Counted from the first letter of the stretch, positions 1-13,850 are shown. The stretch is 64,000 nucleotides of DNA from Tetrahymena thermophila SB210 (GCF_000189635.1 NW_002476463.1:992001-1056000), one strand, 5' to 3'. The notes: generated from the sequence alone by a model not told the origin. Program-made: numbers and translations.

Positions 1-2060
1 TTATTTACTCAATTTAAAATGATAAATATTTTTATTATGCTTAAGTAACATTTTTATTTATTTACTTGCTAAAGATTTAAAATTAATTTAGAACTATCTT
101 AAAAATAGTAAAACTTTCTTTTTCTCATAATTTAACTAAAATGGTAAAAGCTTTAAATTTTTGAGCAGAAAAAAAAAGGAAATCATTTTAATCAAATATT
201 AATATTTTAAAATATTTATTTTTGTTTGCTTATTTTTGAAATATTATTTTTCTAAAATCCTAATCATTAAAAGAATAAAATAATAGCTTTGGCTAAAAAA
301 AATGAAAAATATATACTCATTTTTTGATGAAATTTTATTTTTGTTAGTTCGAACAAATAAATATATATTTAGATTCACTAATAGCTTTTTGATAGGGCTG
401 TACACATACATATACAAGAAACTAAAAAAAGTAAGATAATGATATCAAGTCTGTTTACTGAAATTAAAAATAATAAATAATTATAATCATCTATTTTTAA
501 AAGAAATTGATTTTAACATATTTAATAATATAAAATATTAAGTATATTAATACAAGAATATATATAAATGTTATAAGATGTAGAATCATAATTGTATTAA
601 ATATTTTTTAAAATGTGTTATTTAATGAATTTGCTTTTCACAACAAAAAAAATGTATTTTTGAAATTTGTTAAGTTACTGGTATTTTATTTTAAAAAGCT
701 ATTTTTTAGAAATTATAATCAAAAAAAACTTTTTAAAGGAAGTGTTCTTGTGTAAAGTGTAAGATTATTAAGGATGGATTCTATTCTTTTTAAAATTTGA
801 TAAAAATAAAATTTATAAGCATTAAATAATAATATACACAAAATCATTTAAACATTACTGATTTTAAATATTGTTTAAACCTTTTTTTTTTAATAGTTAG
901 CTCTCTAAGCTAGCTCTATTTTCAATATTCATAATAAATAAATTTAAAAAATATAACACTTAAGTTAAAAAGTTTTCAGTAGTAATATTTATTTCAAAAT
1001 GTTTAAATATTTGAGTTTCTTAATAGTTAGATAGCTGTATTTTCAATATTATTTTATAAAGAATCTAAAAAAATTTAATATAATATAATATTTATATCAA
1101 AAATATTTAAGGAATATAATAGTTTTTTTCATGTTTGGTCTTAGAAACAAAACATTGCACTCGCAACTATTTATTGAAGTTGGCAATTTAAGCTTACTAT
1201 TAATTACTAAACGAAGTGAAAAGGAAGAAAATTGATTAATTTAGTAAAAATAATAATACTTTAATATAAATTTCCAACAAAATCAAGTGATCCTACATTA
1301 TGAAATAATATTCTAATGTTTATATTTTTTAAATTTAAAAATATTTCTCAACATAAATTATATTTATTGATAAAGTTATCATTCAATTTGTTCAACTACT
1401 TTTTGATGGATTTATATAGATTTTTATCATATTAATTTGTAATTTATTAAAACAGATTTATTTATCGTAGAAATAATAAACAACTTTATAAAAAAATCTC
1501 TTTCCTAAAATAAATAGATAAAAGTATGGTTTAAAATATTTAAAAGAAAAACATAAATTTTTTTTGCTCCTTAAAATATGTTCAAATTTAATTCTAACCT
1601 TATATTGATTTTATTTTTTTGTTTTACTTATTTCAATATTAAAAGAGCTCAGAATTTTTAGATTACATAAAAAAACTCATGGGAAAAAAACTATAATCTG
1701 TAAAAAATAATTTGGATTAATAAGTCTTTTCTTTATAATTATCACCATATAAATTAAACATAAAAAAATAATAAATTTCAATAAATCATAACTTGAATAT
1801 TGATTACAAAATTAATTAAAAGATTGAGATTGTAAATTTCTTAAGTTTTTATGATAAAATATCATAAATACCAATACAATCACAATCACATATTTTAATT
1901 AAATATTTCTTTTTTTTCAGTCAGCTAAACTGTCTTTATATATAATTTATTAGTAGACCAGCCTGTTTGTAATATTCTCTGTGATTTTATGTTCTTTAAA
2001 AACCAGCACAAATATTTTGATAATTTAATTTATTATGTAAAAATATTTTGCTTAAATAAA
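1..2060. other. AT-rich intergenic region, no gene seen
   Basis: No protein-like reading is seen on either strand with the ciliate code. Two related segments near 885-957 and 1015-1080 share TTAATAGTTAG followed by TATTTTCAATATT and look like a decayed direct repeat of about 125 bases. The last part should hold the promoter of the ABC transporter gene that starts at 2061. Confidence 0.5.
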
Positions 2061-5000
2061 ATGTCATAAAATAAAAATAATAAAGTTCCTTTTTTTTCAC
2101 TTTACAGATTAGCATCTAAATAAGATATTATATTTATCTTTATTGGTACAATCTCAGCAGTTGGAAATGGAGTTATGCAACCTCTTTTTGGATAACTATT
2201 TGGAGAAATGGCTCAGAAATTTACACCTGAAAATACTCCTGACTAAGTTTTTGAAGGAAGTGCTGTATTAGCTGGATATTTCATTCTTGTTGGAGTTTGT
2301 AAATTAAAATAATTTTAAAATGTTTTAATTTTAATTTAAAAATTTAAAAAGTATCGTTTTTTCTGTCGTGCAGCATGCTTTACTGTTGGATAAATGTAGG
2401 AGAAAAATAAGCTATTAATATAAGATATAGCTATTTTAAGAGCATGATATAGCAAGATATAAGCTATTTTGATAGCATCAATTCAAATGAGTTATCTTCA
2501 AAAGTTGCTTTGGATTGCTTTAAAATTTAACAAGCAATTGGTGAAAAACTTTGCATGTATATTTATACTCTCAGTATGCTAGCTGGGAGCTTAATTATTT
2601 CTTTTATCAGAGGCTGGTAGATTGCCCTTGTTTCTTGCATTATTATTCCTATTGTATGGTATACTTGCAAATTCTTAACTTGGGTTTCAAGCGGTGTAGT
2701 AAAAAAGACTAGTTAAGAGTACTAATAGGCAGGAGGTGTTGCGGAGTAAGCACTCAGTTCTATTAGAACGATAAAAAGTTTGAACGGAGAATAATTTGAA
2801 GCAGATAAATTTTCATCTTTAATCACTAAAGCTTATAAAGTATCTATCAAATATAGTATATTCACTGGTATTGCTTATGGTAAATAAATTAAACAGGATT
2901 TTATAAAAATAAATGATTTTTTTTTTTAAAGGTATTTAAAATATGATGCTTTTTTTTGACTTTTCTTTGACTTTCTGGGTGGGATCAATTTTTATTGAAA
3001 AGGGTATTACCAACTAAAACATGTAGAGAGATTATTTGTTTTCAGATATAATAGTTGTCTTTTTATCTATTGTCCTTACTAGTTTTAGATTAGGAGGAGC
3101 TACTGATTCTGTTAATTATTTCTAAGAAGCTTAAGTATCTGGATTCGAAGTTTTTTCTGTATTAATTTGATAAGCTTTTATCTGAATAGTTCTAATTTTT
3201 ATTTTTTTTTAAAATTAGATCATAGAAAAGAAACCAGTAATTTAATAGAATGAAAGCGCAATCAAATTTACTGATTAAGTTTAAGATGGGAAAATTTAGT
3301 TTGAAAATGTTAGGTTTGCTTACCCAAGCAGAAATGGAATTGAGGTTTTCAAAGGTTTAAATTTTTAGCTTTAAGCTAAAAAGAAGACGGCTTTTGTTGG
3401 AAAATCTGGATGGTATTTATTAAATAAATAGTTTAAATTAAAATTTTATTTTCTTTAATTACATAATAGCGGAAAATCTACGATCATATAGCTAATAGAG
3501 AGATTTTATGATCCAACTGAAGGAAGTATTTATATTGATGGAGTAAACATCAAAGATATGCAATTAAACTCTCTTAGACTTGCAATTGGTTATGTCTCTT
3601 AGGAACCTATTTTGTTTGCAACAACTATAAGAGAAAATTTAAGATATTCGAAACCTGATGCTACTGAAGAAGAAATGATTGAGGCTCTAAAAAAGGCAAA
3701 TGTATGGTCTTTTATAGAAAATTAAGAACATAAATTGGATACATTTGTTGGATAAAATGGAACTTAACTATCTGGTGGCTAAAAGTAAAGAATTTGCATA
3801 GCAAGAGCAATTCTAAAAAAGCCAAAAATACTTTTATTGGATGAAGCAACAAGTGCATTAGACACTAAAAACGAAGCCTTAATATAATTAACATTGGATG
3901 AGGTAACTTAAGGTATTACTACTGTAATCATAGCGCATAGATTATCAACAATTTAAAGTGCTGATGAAATTATTGTTATTGATGACGGTCAAATTATGGA
4001 GAGAGGTTCTCACTAAGAACTAATGGAAAAAAATGGATTTTATTTTGAATTTGTAAAAAAATAATAGAAGACTGAACAAAACAATGAAAATAATAATACT
4101 TTATTAGAAACTGATAGAAAATTAAATCAAGCTGAAGAATTCATAAATATTGATTTAAATAAATAAACTTCATTACTTTTTACAAACAATATCTTAGTTT
4201 AAAATTTAAATGGCACTAGTTATAAAGATCTTCCAACAACTTAAAGATAGATGTCAAGTAATCAAGATGCAAACTTAATATCTTAAAACTTAATAACAAA
4301 TCTGTACACAGAGACAGACACTTAATAATTAAATTATTAAACTAGCTAAAATGAAAATAAATTAGATAGAATTCCTTAATTGAATATCGAAGTACCAAAA
4401 TAATATTCATTTTTTTAGATGGTTAAAAAGTTATTGACATACGATAAAAAATAAACATTAAATGCTTTTTTGGGTATGTTTTTTTCAATTGGGAATGGAA
4501 TCGCTTATCCTTTTTGTGGTTGGGTATTCGGGAATATAGCAAGCATTTTATTGAACCCCAACGTTGATCATTTTAGAGAAAAAGCTGATCTTTATAGTAT
4601 TTATTTTGCTGTTATAGGTTTAGTGGATTTGGTTTCTTTGACTCTTTAATATTTCTTTTAATCAAGAATATCTGAAACTTTAACTTTAACTCTAAGATAA
4701 AATCTTTTTAAAAAATTCTTGACGATGCCAATTAGTTGGTTTGATAAACCCTCTAATAATTCTGGAGCTTTATCATCTTCACTTCAAATAGACTGCAAAT
4801 AAGTTAATGTTTTAGTTGGCACCACATTAACTTTTAATGTAAATTTCAATTTTTTATATAAACGCTTATATTCAATTTTAAATAATTAGATTGCTAATGT
4901 AAGTTCACTTATATGTGCAATTTTGTTGGGGTTATCTGCTGATTGGAGAACTACTTTAGTAGGATTATTTTTGATGCCCTTAATAGTTTTGGCAAATATT

Positions 5001-6319
5001 CTCTTTGCTGTAAGAATGAATATTTTTAGTTCTAAAATGAATCAATCATCTGAAGACACAGCATAATTAATAAACGAGTCTTCATGCCATATTAGAACTG
5101 TAGCAAGTTTAGGAAATCCTCTATGCTTCTGTGAAAATTTTAAAGCTATTTTGAGCAAAAATATAAGTGATATTAATGAGTCTGCTTTTTAAGCAGGAAT
5201 GGCAATTGGATTTACCAATCTTGCTCTTTTTGGTAAATTTTTTAAATTTTAAATGATAATTATTTGAAAATTTTTTCATTTAAAAGGTGTTTATGGGATC
5301 ATATTTATATGTGGAGCTGCCTTTCATAGGAGTTATGATGTAGAAATCAGAGATATCCTAATATCAATATTGTGCTTAATGTTTGCTGCCTTAGGTATAG
5401 GAAAAAATACTGAATTTATGGGAGATGCAGGTGCATCTTTGGTTTCTGCGAATAAAATATTTTAGACCTTAGATTTATAGGATGAAATTTAGTAAAATAA
5501 AGGCGTATTCGAAACAGATTTGATCAATGGAGAGTTATCATTTGAAAATGTATCATTTAAGTATCCAGAAAGAGATGCTTATGTTTTAAAAAATGTCAGC
5601 TTTAAAATACCAGCAAAGTCAAAAGTTGCATTTGTAGGACCTTCAGGGTCAGGAAAAACTTCAATAATTTAACTAATATAACGTTTTTACTCAAATTATT
5701 AAGGAAAAATTTTTTTAGATGGAGTAGATATCAAATAATACCATTTAAAAAAGTATAGATCTTACTTAGGTGTAGTTCAATAAGAGCCTGTTCTTTTTAA
5801 TGGAACAATCTAATAGAATATGATTTACAATACTTAAAATGTTAGTGAACAAGATTTAAACAATGCTTCTACATTATCTAATACTTAAGAATTTGTTAAA
5901 ACTTTTGAAGGTAATAATTAAGATTTTTTTAATTAAGATTAATTTTATTTTTTGTAAAAAAAGAGGGTTTCCAAAAGTAAGTTGGTTAAAGAGGCATCCA
6001 AATTAGTGGTGGCTAAAAACAAAGAATTGCAATTGGAAGAGTTATTCTTAAGTAACCTCAAATAATGCTACTTGATGAAGCAACAAGTGCTCTAGATTCG
6101 TAAAATGAAAATTAAGTCTAAAATTCATTAAATAAAGTAATGTAAAACAAAACCTCAATAAGTGTGGCCCATAGAATATCAACAATAAAAAATTCTGACA
6201 TTATATTTGTTCTAGATAATGGATAAATAGTAGAGCAGGGTGATTACAATTAACTAATGAAACTTAAAAACCACTTTTTCAAGTTATAATAAAATACAAA
6301 TAATCAAGATTAATCTTGA
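2061..6319 (+). CDS. ABCB-type full ABC transporter
   Basis: Predicted membrane exporter driven by ATP hydrolysis; the substrate cannot be told. Eight exons: 2061-2298, 2352-2879, 2932-3158, 3219-3412, 3470-4838, 4890-5232, 5287-5910, 5964-6319, giving 1292 residues ending in TGA. The order is TMD1-NBD1-TMD2-NBD2, the size and layout of full ABCB/MDR proteins. NBD1 has Walker A GKSGCGKST (392-400), Q440, LSGGQ (496-500), Walker B LLLDE (D520, E521) and H552. NBD2 has GPSGSGKTS (1084-1092), ISGGQ (1188-1192), LLDE (D1212, E1213) and H1244, so both ATP sites look intact. An intron splits the Cys codon inside Walker A of NBD1. The linker (about 575-700) is rich in Asn, Gln and Thr. The 51-base intron 4839-4889 has a length divisible by three and no in-frame TGA, so reading through it would not be caught by frame alone; the family alignment argues it is spliced. 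TAA/TAG codons within conserved motifs fall at expected Gln positions. Confidence 0.95.
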
Positions 6320-7892
6320 ATTATTTGTTGAATAAATGTTAATAACATTTAATTATAAATATTTAATATACTATTCAAAAGATTTGATTAATCTTCAAAA
6401 AAATTTTATTTCTAACATAAAAAAAATGCATTTACTAATATTTAAATCTATATAATTCTTATAAATTATTATATTACTGTTTGCTTACTATGTTTTCAAT
6501 TTTTTAAGTTCCTTGAAATATAATTCTTAAACAAATTCTAAATAAATGAATTTATAAAATAAGAATTTTTAATATAAAAAATATTTTTGTCAGGGGTAGG
6601 TAGGAAAACGGGATTAATAAGACTTCCATTTAAAGTGAATATAAGTATTTGTATGCTTAACTATTTTAAAAGAATATATCAAATTTTTATTTTTACCCCT
6701 CTTTTCTTAAATATTCTTAAGAAAAAAGAGCAAAATTAGGTTTTATTTTTTAAAAAGGGGGTCTTAATTAATGTTAATTAGATATATAATTAAAGATTTT
6801 ATTATTTATTATTAAATTTATAATTTTTTAATAGCACTGTAATTTTAATATAAATAAATTAATTAGTTCATTAAAGGTATATTAATAATCCTGAAATCAA
6901 TATAATTATATAAATGAAAAATAGATTTATTTTTTAGGCTAGTATAAGTAGTAATGATTTTGGAAAATATCATTGAATTTATTTTAGCTAATTTTATAAA
7001 TAATATTTTATTTTGAATTAAAAGTATAAAATATTTTTAATATTATAAGATTGAATAAATATGCAAAAATTAAATGTTCAAATATTGCTATTTAAAAAAC
7101 ATTTATTCTTTGATGAAAAAAAATTAAAATATCATTTTTAAATTACTTTTAAACAAAAATATCATTTAATGAAAAATAAAATAATTAAAATTTTGCTTAA
7201 AAAAATAATATTATTTTATTCTATTTTATTTTATTATTGAATATTATTATTGATTAAATTTTTAAAAAAGGGATAAGTTAAACATAAAACTAATTAAAAT
7301 CGTATCATTAATTATATAAGAAAACAAACAAAGATTTGTTACACAGATTAAATTTTTTTTTAGTAAGTAAAAAGAGTAAATAATTTTTATTTTAGAAATA
7401 GAATAGAAAATAAAATAAATAAACAAAAAATACTGATCGAATAGAAAAATTTATGTAAAAATTTACAAATTATACATATAATTTAATGATGATTTCTTTT
7501 CTAATATTGATCTTTTTATTATAAGATAAATGTAAAATTAGTAAATTAAGGCCGACTCAAAGTATTAATTAATTATATTTGAAAATATTTCATAAAGAAT
7601 TCAAAAATCTTTTAAAAAATTAAGCCTGAACTAATTATTCTAGTTATTTAGCATTAAATTTATTTGATTTACGCGTTAGTAATTATCACTAAAAAGTACA
7701 AAATTCTAAATCAGTAAAATAAAATTTTTGATATCAGTAAATTTAATTAATATAAACCGGATTAAGATTTATTTTGATATATTATTTCATACCATGTGCT
7801 CAGAATCAAAAGTATTTTAGAAAAAATTAATTAATTAATTAATTTTAATAAAATTTTTGATAAAAAAGCTCTAATAATAGTAATAAAATAAG
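6320..7892. other. AT-rich intergenic region with short inverted repeats
   Basis: No coding signal is seen. AGGGGTA at 6592-6598 is matched by TACCCCT at 6694-6700, and 6701-6728 forms a near-perfect hairpin with arms CTTTTCTTAA and TTAAGAAAAAAG. Short G runs here stand out from the AT background. The end of the region is the presumed promoter of the gene starting at 7893. Confidence 0.4.
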
Positions 7893-9040
7893 ATGTAAGA
7901 CTCAGTTTAATCGATGTAAGTCAAGCACTTCGGGTTAACAAATGCTTTAATAATAATAGTAGGTGGTTTAATTACATTGGGTATAACATATTAAAATAGA
8001 TTATATGCTCTGTTTTTAGCTTGTTTACCTATTTTATTCCTATATATGCTGATTGAATACTACTTAGTTTGGAAAAAAAAATGGGAGTTCACTAGAAAAT
8101 TTAAATGCTTTAATTTTTTGCTTTTACTTATAACGCTTCCTATTTTCTTAGCAATGTATTATATTTTTTATTATGAATCCACCTCATATCAGTTTTAGAA
8201 AGTAGAGAACTGCTAGGTAGTTGGAAAAATATCTTCTAACTTAGAGTCAAATGAAAATTATTCTATTTTATATGTAGACTTTGAATATCAAGGATAAAAG
8301 TTATTAGGATATGCTTGCTCATCTAATTAAAACTAAGGAAAAATTTACGAAAAGATAAGGCCTGGGATATTTTATAACCAAGGTGATGCAATACCGTAAG
8401 AATTAAATGAACTAAAATTCAATTAAATTCTTAAAATTATTTTTCTAAAATAGATGCAATAAAAAAAAGAATTAGACAGAGTATGTTTATAGCTTTTTAG
8501 GTCAAGACGTTTAAAGTTAAGTTAGTATTCCAACTTAATAAACCTAACTTTAGAAAGTGTACTCCCGAATCTATAAAAATGGAGGTATTAAATTAATAAA
8601 ATCCTATTTAATCTCAAAAGAATTAATATTTTTATTTAAATGTAATAGATTGCTCGATCCCTTTTTCATTTAGTTCTGTCAAATTACCTAGTTGGTATTG
8701 TCTAGAAAAAAATTTTGATTTGGAAAAATATATGGAACCATAGAGTTGCTATATGAATTTATATAAAGAAGAAAACACGGCTTTAAAGAGTGGAATAAAC
8801 AGAGAAATTTTGCGTTCTTCAAGCAATTTTCCAGCTATAACTTTCTCAAATCCAAATTACTATCCTTAAAATGATTTAGCTTTGCTAATTATGTTTGTAT
8901 ACTACCCATTTTTAATTTCGCTAAACTTAATATTTAGTCCTCTAGCTAAATATGCTATCCATATAAAAGAATAAGCATCTTTTAACAAACAAGTTCTCTC
9001 AAGCGAAAATTTCACACTTAAAAGCATAAGCAGTTAATGA
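7893..9040 (+). CDS. Membrane protein of unknown function, about four helices
   Basis: Two exons, 7893-8395 and 8470-9040, give 357 residues ending in TGA. The N-terminal 100 residues contain two closely spaced hydrophobic helices (around residues 18-50) and a third (around 70-90) with a tryptophan- and lysine-rich loop between them. A long polar region with several cysteines follows and may face a lumen or the outside. A last helix (about residues 310-335) precedes a short polar tail. The intron is inferred: an alternative acceptor at 8453 gives a frame that soon ends in TGA, whereas acceptor 8469 restores a frame with convincing protein character through to the stop. I do not recognise the family. 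Function cannot be given; a ciliate-specific membrane protein is the cautious description. Confidence 0.75.
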
Positions 9041-9904
9041 TTTTAATTTTATTTTAAAAATAATTCAAATTAAACCAAAAATATTAGCTAAATTAATTCA
9101 CACATTATACTCAAAACAAACTCAAATTTAAGACATATTTAAAATAACTTAATTAAAATTGAAATTATCAATAATTCATAGCTACTAAAAAATAACTAAC
9201 TAACTACATATTTTCTATTAAAACATACTAAAATTAATTTATTATTATAATAAATAAAATATAAATCGATTTATCAAATTGTATTTTTTTATATATGTAA
9301 TAGCAAAAACATTATTTAATTTAAAATAAATTAAATTAATAATTTTTTAAGTCTAGGAGCATAAATAAATGTATATATTTATCTATCAATCTATATCTTT
9401 TACAATTTATATTTTCATTTTCATTCAAACGCAAATTAAATTAATAATAACGCAAATTTTTATTAAAACAAGACTAAATTTATAATTTTCCATAATTCAT
9501 TTACTTTAATAATAAATGCGCCTATTTGCTAAAACTTTAAAAATGAATAATTTTAATTAGTATTCTAATTTTAAATTAATTATCCTATTTAACTTAGTAG
9601 ATAGATACTTTAGATTCTAAGGATAAATTTTGCATTAAAAGAAGAGAAAATAATCTTATACAGTATGTATTTAGATCTAAATTTAAGTGAGTTAAAGCTA
9701 AATTATTAAATTATTATAATAATTGAATAAATATAAGACTTTTATACATATATTGGACAGAATATAATTATTTTATATATTTTTTAAATTAAAAAATTAT
9801 AGGAATTAAATATTATTTTTTATTTATTTATTTATATTTTTATTAGTTGTAAGTTACATAGTATTTTATATTTTTGTGTCTAAATCAACAAATAAAGTTT
9901 AAAA
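9041..9904. other. Intergenic region between convergent genes
   Basis: It lies between the ends of the plus-strand membrane protein and the minus-strand FHA-RING gene. It is AT-rich with runs of A and T, should hold both 3' untranslated regions, and shows no coding signal. Confidence 0.5.
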
Positions 9905-11655
9905 TCAATTAAAATCAGTAACATTTTTTTTGCATATGGGGCAAGTGGCTAATGAGAGAGCACAAAATTAGCAGAATTAATCGTGACTACAAGGGACTAG
10001 TGTATATAATGTTTAAGTTTCTTTTCCACATATTCTGCATTTTTTTTCCTTTTTACTGCTTTATTTTTAAATGCCTGGAACTTCGATGGTAACTTCTAAG
10101 ACTTTTGTGTATGGAGTAAATTAGTATTGATTAAAAAAGCCAAACCTTATAACGCTATTGGCTGATAAATCAACTTATTTTGTTTTATCTAATTTCTTAG
10201 CTGTTTTGTATTGAACATTTTCACAGTTTTATATCTTTAGCTTTTTATTTTCAAAGAATATGAAGCAATGATCATTTTGAACTAGGAAATCTGATTCAAG
10301 CTACTTTTAATGATTTTTACCAATCATAAATTTCATCCCTAAATCTACTTTTCCTATTACTGTGAACTGTGGAGTATCTTCAACAGAGTTTTCAAAGAGT
10401 AGTTCAACTTGGATTGGGAAATCTTTAGTTATTTTAACAACCTTGACTAAATGCAAGCCAATCATAATTTCATCATCAACTTTAATTGGAGAATTGTTTA
10501 TTATTAAATAGGTACCATTAGTTGATCCTTCATCTGATAAGCACCAAGTTATTTTTTATGGTTTCCAAACAATCTAAGCATGTTTCCCGCTCACAGTATT
10601 GCAATCGATTTATATATCAGGAGGATTTGGCTTACCTGTAGCCTATCTTCCTATTATTACTTTCTGCTTTCCTTCACTTTAAAGAACTTTCGCTGGTTTG
10701 TTATTTTAGTCTAAGAGTTTTAGATCAAAATTCTATATGTATTGCTTGTTTTTCTTATGGTTCGTATTTGAGATGATATCAGGATCAAAAGATTGTGCAG
10801 GAATACTTTCATCCTCAGAAGATTCGCTTTTTTGAATTTCATTAATGATCTAAGTGCCAGCAAGTCCTTAGCCTCTCTAGATGTTTTAAATTCCTCCAGT
10901 ACTATTGCATAGCTATTTATTTTGCTTTCCCTTAGGTTCAGTCTAATCTGATTGCTAAGACTGCTATCTGAGCTATTATTAACTTTGAGGTTAATAACTA
11001 AGAAGATTACTATTGTTGTTTTTAAAATAATTCTCTGAAAAATTAGATTAAGTTGAAACACTTGAGGAACAATCATTAGTCAGTACAGATTTTTCATTCA
11101 GCTATTGTTCTTCCACCTTTTAAAAATTTACTTGAATTGGAAAACTTTCTAAAATATCCTAATTATAGAATTAATTTCCTTATTTTTCTTCTTTCTCGCA
11201 CTAAGATGCAGTTGATTATTGTTAAGAAGAATCATTAAACTTTTATGCATTAAAATTTAAATCTAATTATTATGCAAGCTTGCCCTAATTGCTGGTATTT
11301 TTAAGAGTATCAGAATATGTATGTATTGGAATACTTTCTAATAACACATTGCATGAAAGATATCCTGGTGTTTGCTTATCTGAAGACGGCATTGCAGTGC
11401 TACTGTTATAAATATATTTATTAATTTATATCCATTATTGCTTAGCTTAAAATGAATTGATTACTTCAAGTCTGAGTCAGAACCCTATTGATATTAATTA
11501 GAATTAAAGCTGATTGGAAAGCTCTCTTCAAGCTAAAACTTTTACTAATTTTGCTCATTTTAATTTTTTTGTTTACTAGTGTCACTAAATTTGGCTAAGT
11601 TAATCTCAAATTCTAAACTTTTATCAAGATTGTAATATGAATCTTTATGAGCCAT
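9905..11655 (-). CDS. FHA and RING domain protein, probable E3 ubiquitin ligase
   Basis: Minus-strand gene with exons 11465-11655 and 9905-11402 (intron 62 bases), 562 residues. Residues 1-290 are Gln/Ser/Asn-rich and probably disordered. Residues about 298-385 form an FHA domain: GR at 315-316, SGKH (S335, H338) and STNGT at 357-361, the residues that bind phosphothreonine in this family. Residues about 405-490 look like a second, diverged FHA unit (IGK at 424-426, NDH at 440-442). The C-terminus is a RING finger with C519, C522, C535, H537, C541, C544, C551 and C554, matching C3HC4 spacing. FHA-RING proteins such as CHFR, RNF8 and Dma recruit ubiquitin-conjugating enzymes to phosphorylated partners in cell-cycle and damage control. 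By analogy this is a phospho-directed ubiquitin ligase; the target is unknown. Placing the RING at the extreme C-terminus after two FHA units is less usual. Its 5' part is duplicated at 14400-15560. Confidence 0.88.
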
Positions 11656-12710
11656 ATCTTTAATCTTTTTTCTTCTCCTTTTATCCAGATTTATCTATTT
11701 ATTTTATTTGATTTTTATGCAATCCTTAAGTAAAAAAAAATCTTATAAAATATAAGCGTGATTTTCAATCAAAACTAGCAGATAGATTCTATTAAAAAGT
11801 TGTAAAGAAATGGCTTTAATTAATTCCTAAGAAATATATTAATTGCAATAAATTCTTTCAATAAATAGCTAGAAAAATTTACCATAAATCTTAATATCAG
11901 CCAATTTCTAAAACATTTTTTAAACATTTACTAACTAATTTTTCTTTCTAAATATATCTGTTTTTTACTTTGATAACTAATGAGTTTACAATACAATCTT
12001 CTTTTTTTATTGTTGATATCTTTAATTTGTAATAGAAGATTTATTTATAACATGTGATATTTATTTTATAATTCTTATAATTAAGTAAAAATATAAATTT
12101 GTAATTTAAATAAAAATAAATTATTTTTCTTCTTTTTAATTTTTCTATTTTACCTTTTTATTTTTTATAATTTTGTGACTAAAAACTGCTTTTGAGCATA
12201 TAATTTTAATATTTAATTTAATAGAAGTAAGAATTGATCATCTAATTAATATAGATATTATTTTCAAACAATGAAAAATTTTTAATCATCAATTAAATGC
12301 TTTAACTGAGTTTCTTAAATTATTTTTAAAACTGAGTAAATTTCAATAATTTGAATTCAAAATATTTTCAAAGTGGTAGTTAAACGAAAGAAAAATAAAA
12401 ATTATTTGTAAAATTTTCATACCAAAAATATATTTTACAAATTAAAAGATAGAAAGAAGATAATTTGCATATTAATATTTTTAAGATATTGCAATTTATG
12501 CTCATAGAAAAATATAGAAGCTATTACATAGCTAAGATAGATAAGAGGAAAAAAATAAATTAATAATTAATTAGAGTAAATTTTTCTCTATCTTGAAAAG
12601 AAACATGAATTGATAGAAAAGTAAGTAACAATAATATTAAAATTTAGAAATTTATTTTTAATTTGCGAGAAAAATACCAATTAATCAAATAAAAAAATAA
12701 GAAATTAATG
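11560..12710. repeat. Left copy of a ~1.1-kb decayed direct duplication
   Basis: This segment covers the first codons and upstream region of the FHA-RING gene and aligns by eye with 14400-15560 in the same orientation. Shared blocks include GTGATTTTCAATCAA, AATAGAAGTAAGAATT and AAATACCAATTAATCAAAT in the same order. It carries the intact start codon, so it is the probable parent copy. Confidence 0.7.
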
Positions 12711-13255
12711 AATTATTTTTAAAAAAGACAAGAATCAAAAACCTCAAAATAAATTTATTATTTTATTAGGTATATAAATTAATTTTCATATCTTTAATTT
12801 AAAAATCTTACTTCAGTATCGAATAGTAAAAATAGATAGATTAAAATTGCTAAAATTGATTTAGAAAATTTACTTAAAAATTATTGCTCTCAAAAGATTA
12901 TTTTCATTATTAATCTAAAAAATGAAAGTGTTTGTATTTATTAAAACAAATAATTGAAATTATTTAAAAATTCTAAATAAAAAATAATTTTTCTGGTTTT
13001 TATATTTATTTTCTAGCAAATTAAGCATACTAAAGTACTTAGGGATCAAAAATGATAAAGATTGCTATTATCAAAAAATTATAACTGTGAAAAACATATA
13101 AATTTATAAAATAAAAAAAGGAGAAAAAAAAAACCAATTAAAAAAAATTAGCATAGAAATGAAACTCTAATTGCTAGCTCTCTTAATAATATATGCTTTT
13201 TTAATACATTTTCTTTTTAAAAGATATATCCAAAATAGCATTTTTTAATAAATGA
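12711..13255. other. AT-rich intergenic region, no gene seen
   Basis: No coding signal is seen in this stretch between the duplicated segment and the first broken reading frame. Confidence 0.5.
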
Positions 13256-13850
13256 CAGATACTAAGAATATTACAATTAACTAATAACTAATTCATCAAA
13301 ACTTATCTAGTGTAATTTTGAGGCTTAATTATGAGTTAGATACATTTATAGTAGATTAAATTTTTTCTGATGAAAAACTTGGGATTAATTTGCAATATAA
13401 CTTAATGATAAGAAGCTAAAATAAGCTTTTTATTTTATTTAGACTAATTAATTGATATCCTGACAATATAAATCAAAAGTATAAGATGGCATACACTTCA
13501 AATTTTATTGAAGTTTCTGTTCATTATGGCATTAATCTCTAATAAATGTTTTAAGTAAACGGTTATTAGAATCCATAATTCCTTTATGAATATTTTGTTT
13601 CATTTAATCAAACAAATCTTTGAGAAGATAATGCCTTTATTCTAGCAAAAATTTTCATTAAAAAATATTTTTATTATTATTTTTAAGATATTAAAAATGG
13701 ATTAAAAGAATCAAAATTAATTTATTTCGTTTAATGATAGGTTATGATTAGAATGAAAAAATACCGATTTATACATTAAACTATAATTATAAAATTTCAA
13801 TATTTAGTGCATCTTCCCTTTTAAATTTAACTGTTTAAGTTTATGATTGG
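13256..13850 (+). pseudogene. Broken gene remnant, possibly C2-domain-like
   Basis: Pieces of protein-like sequence in different frames are interrupted by TGA. A first frame opens with ATG at 13256 and stops after about 65 codons. A second, from about 13484, reads like the first strands of a C2 domain (a hydrophobic beta strand, then GYQNPQFLYEY). A third, near 13740-13860, reads YDQNEK followed later by LNLTVQVYDW, which resembles the later strands of a C2 domain. No intron model that I tried joins them without a stop. C2 domains bind membranes, often with Ca2+, but this assignment rests on weak likeness. It may be a decayed gene or a fragment dragged in with the duplication. Confidence 0.35.

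Noticed and set aside
7540-7575. AATTAAGGCCGACTCAAAG as a second copy of the TIR element
   Set aside because: Only about a dozen bases match the element at 60298 and no inverted partner is present.
10720-11076. Standard-code minus-strand open frame of 118 codons
   Set aside because: It lies in another frame of the FHA-RING gene, whose true frame needs TAA/TAG as Gln and contains the domain residues.
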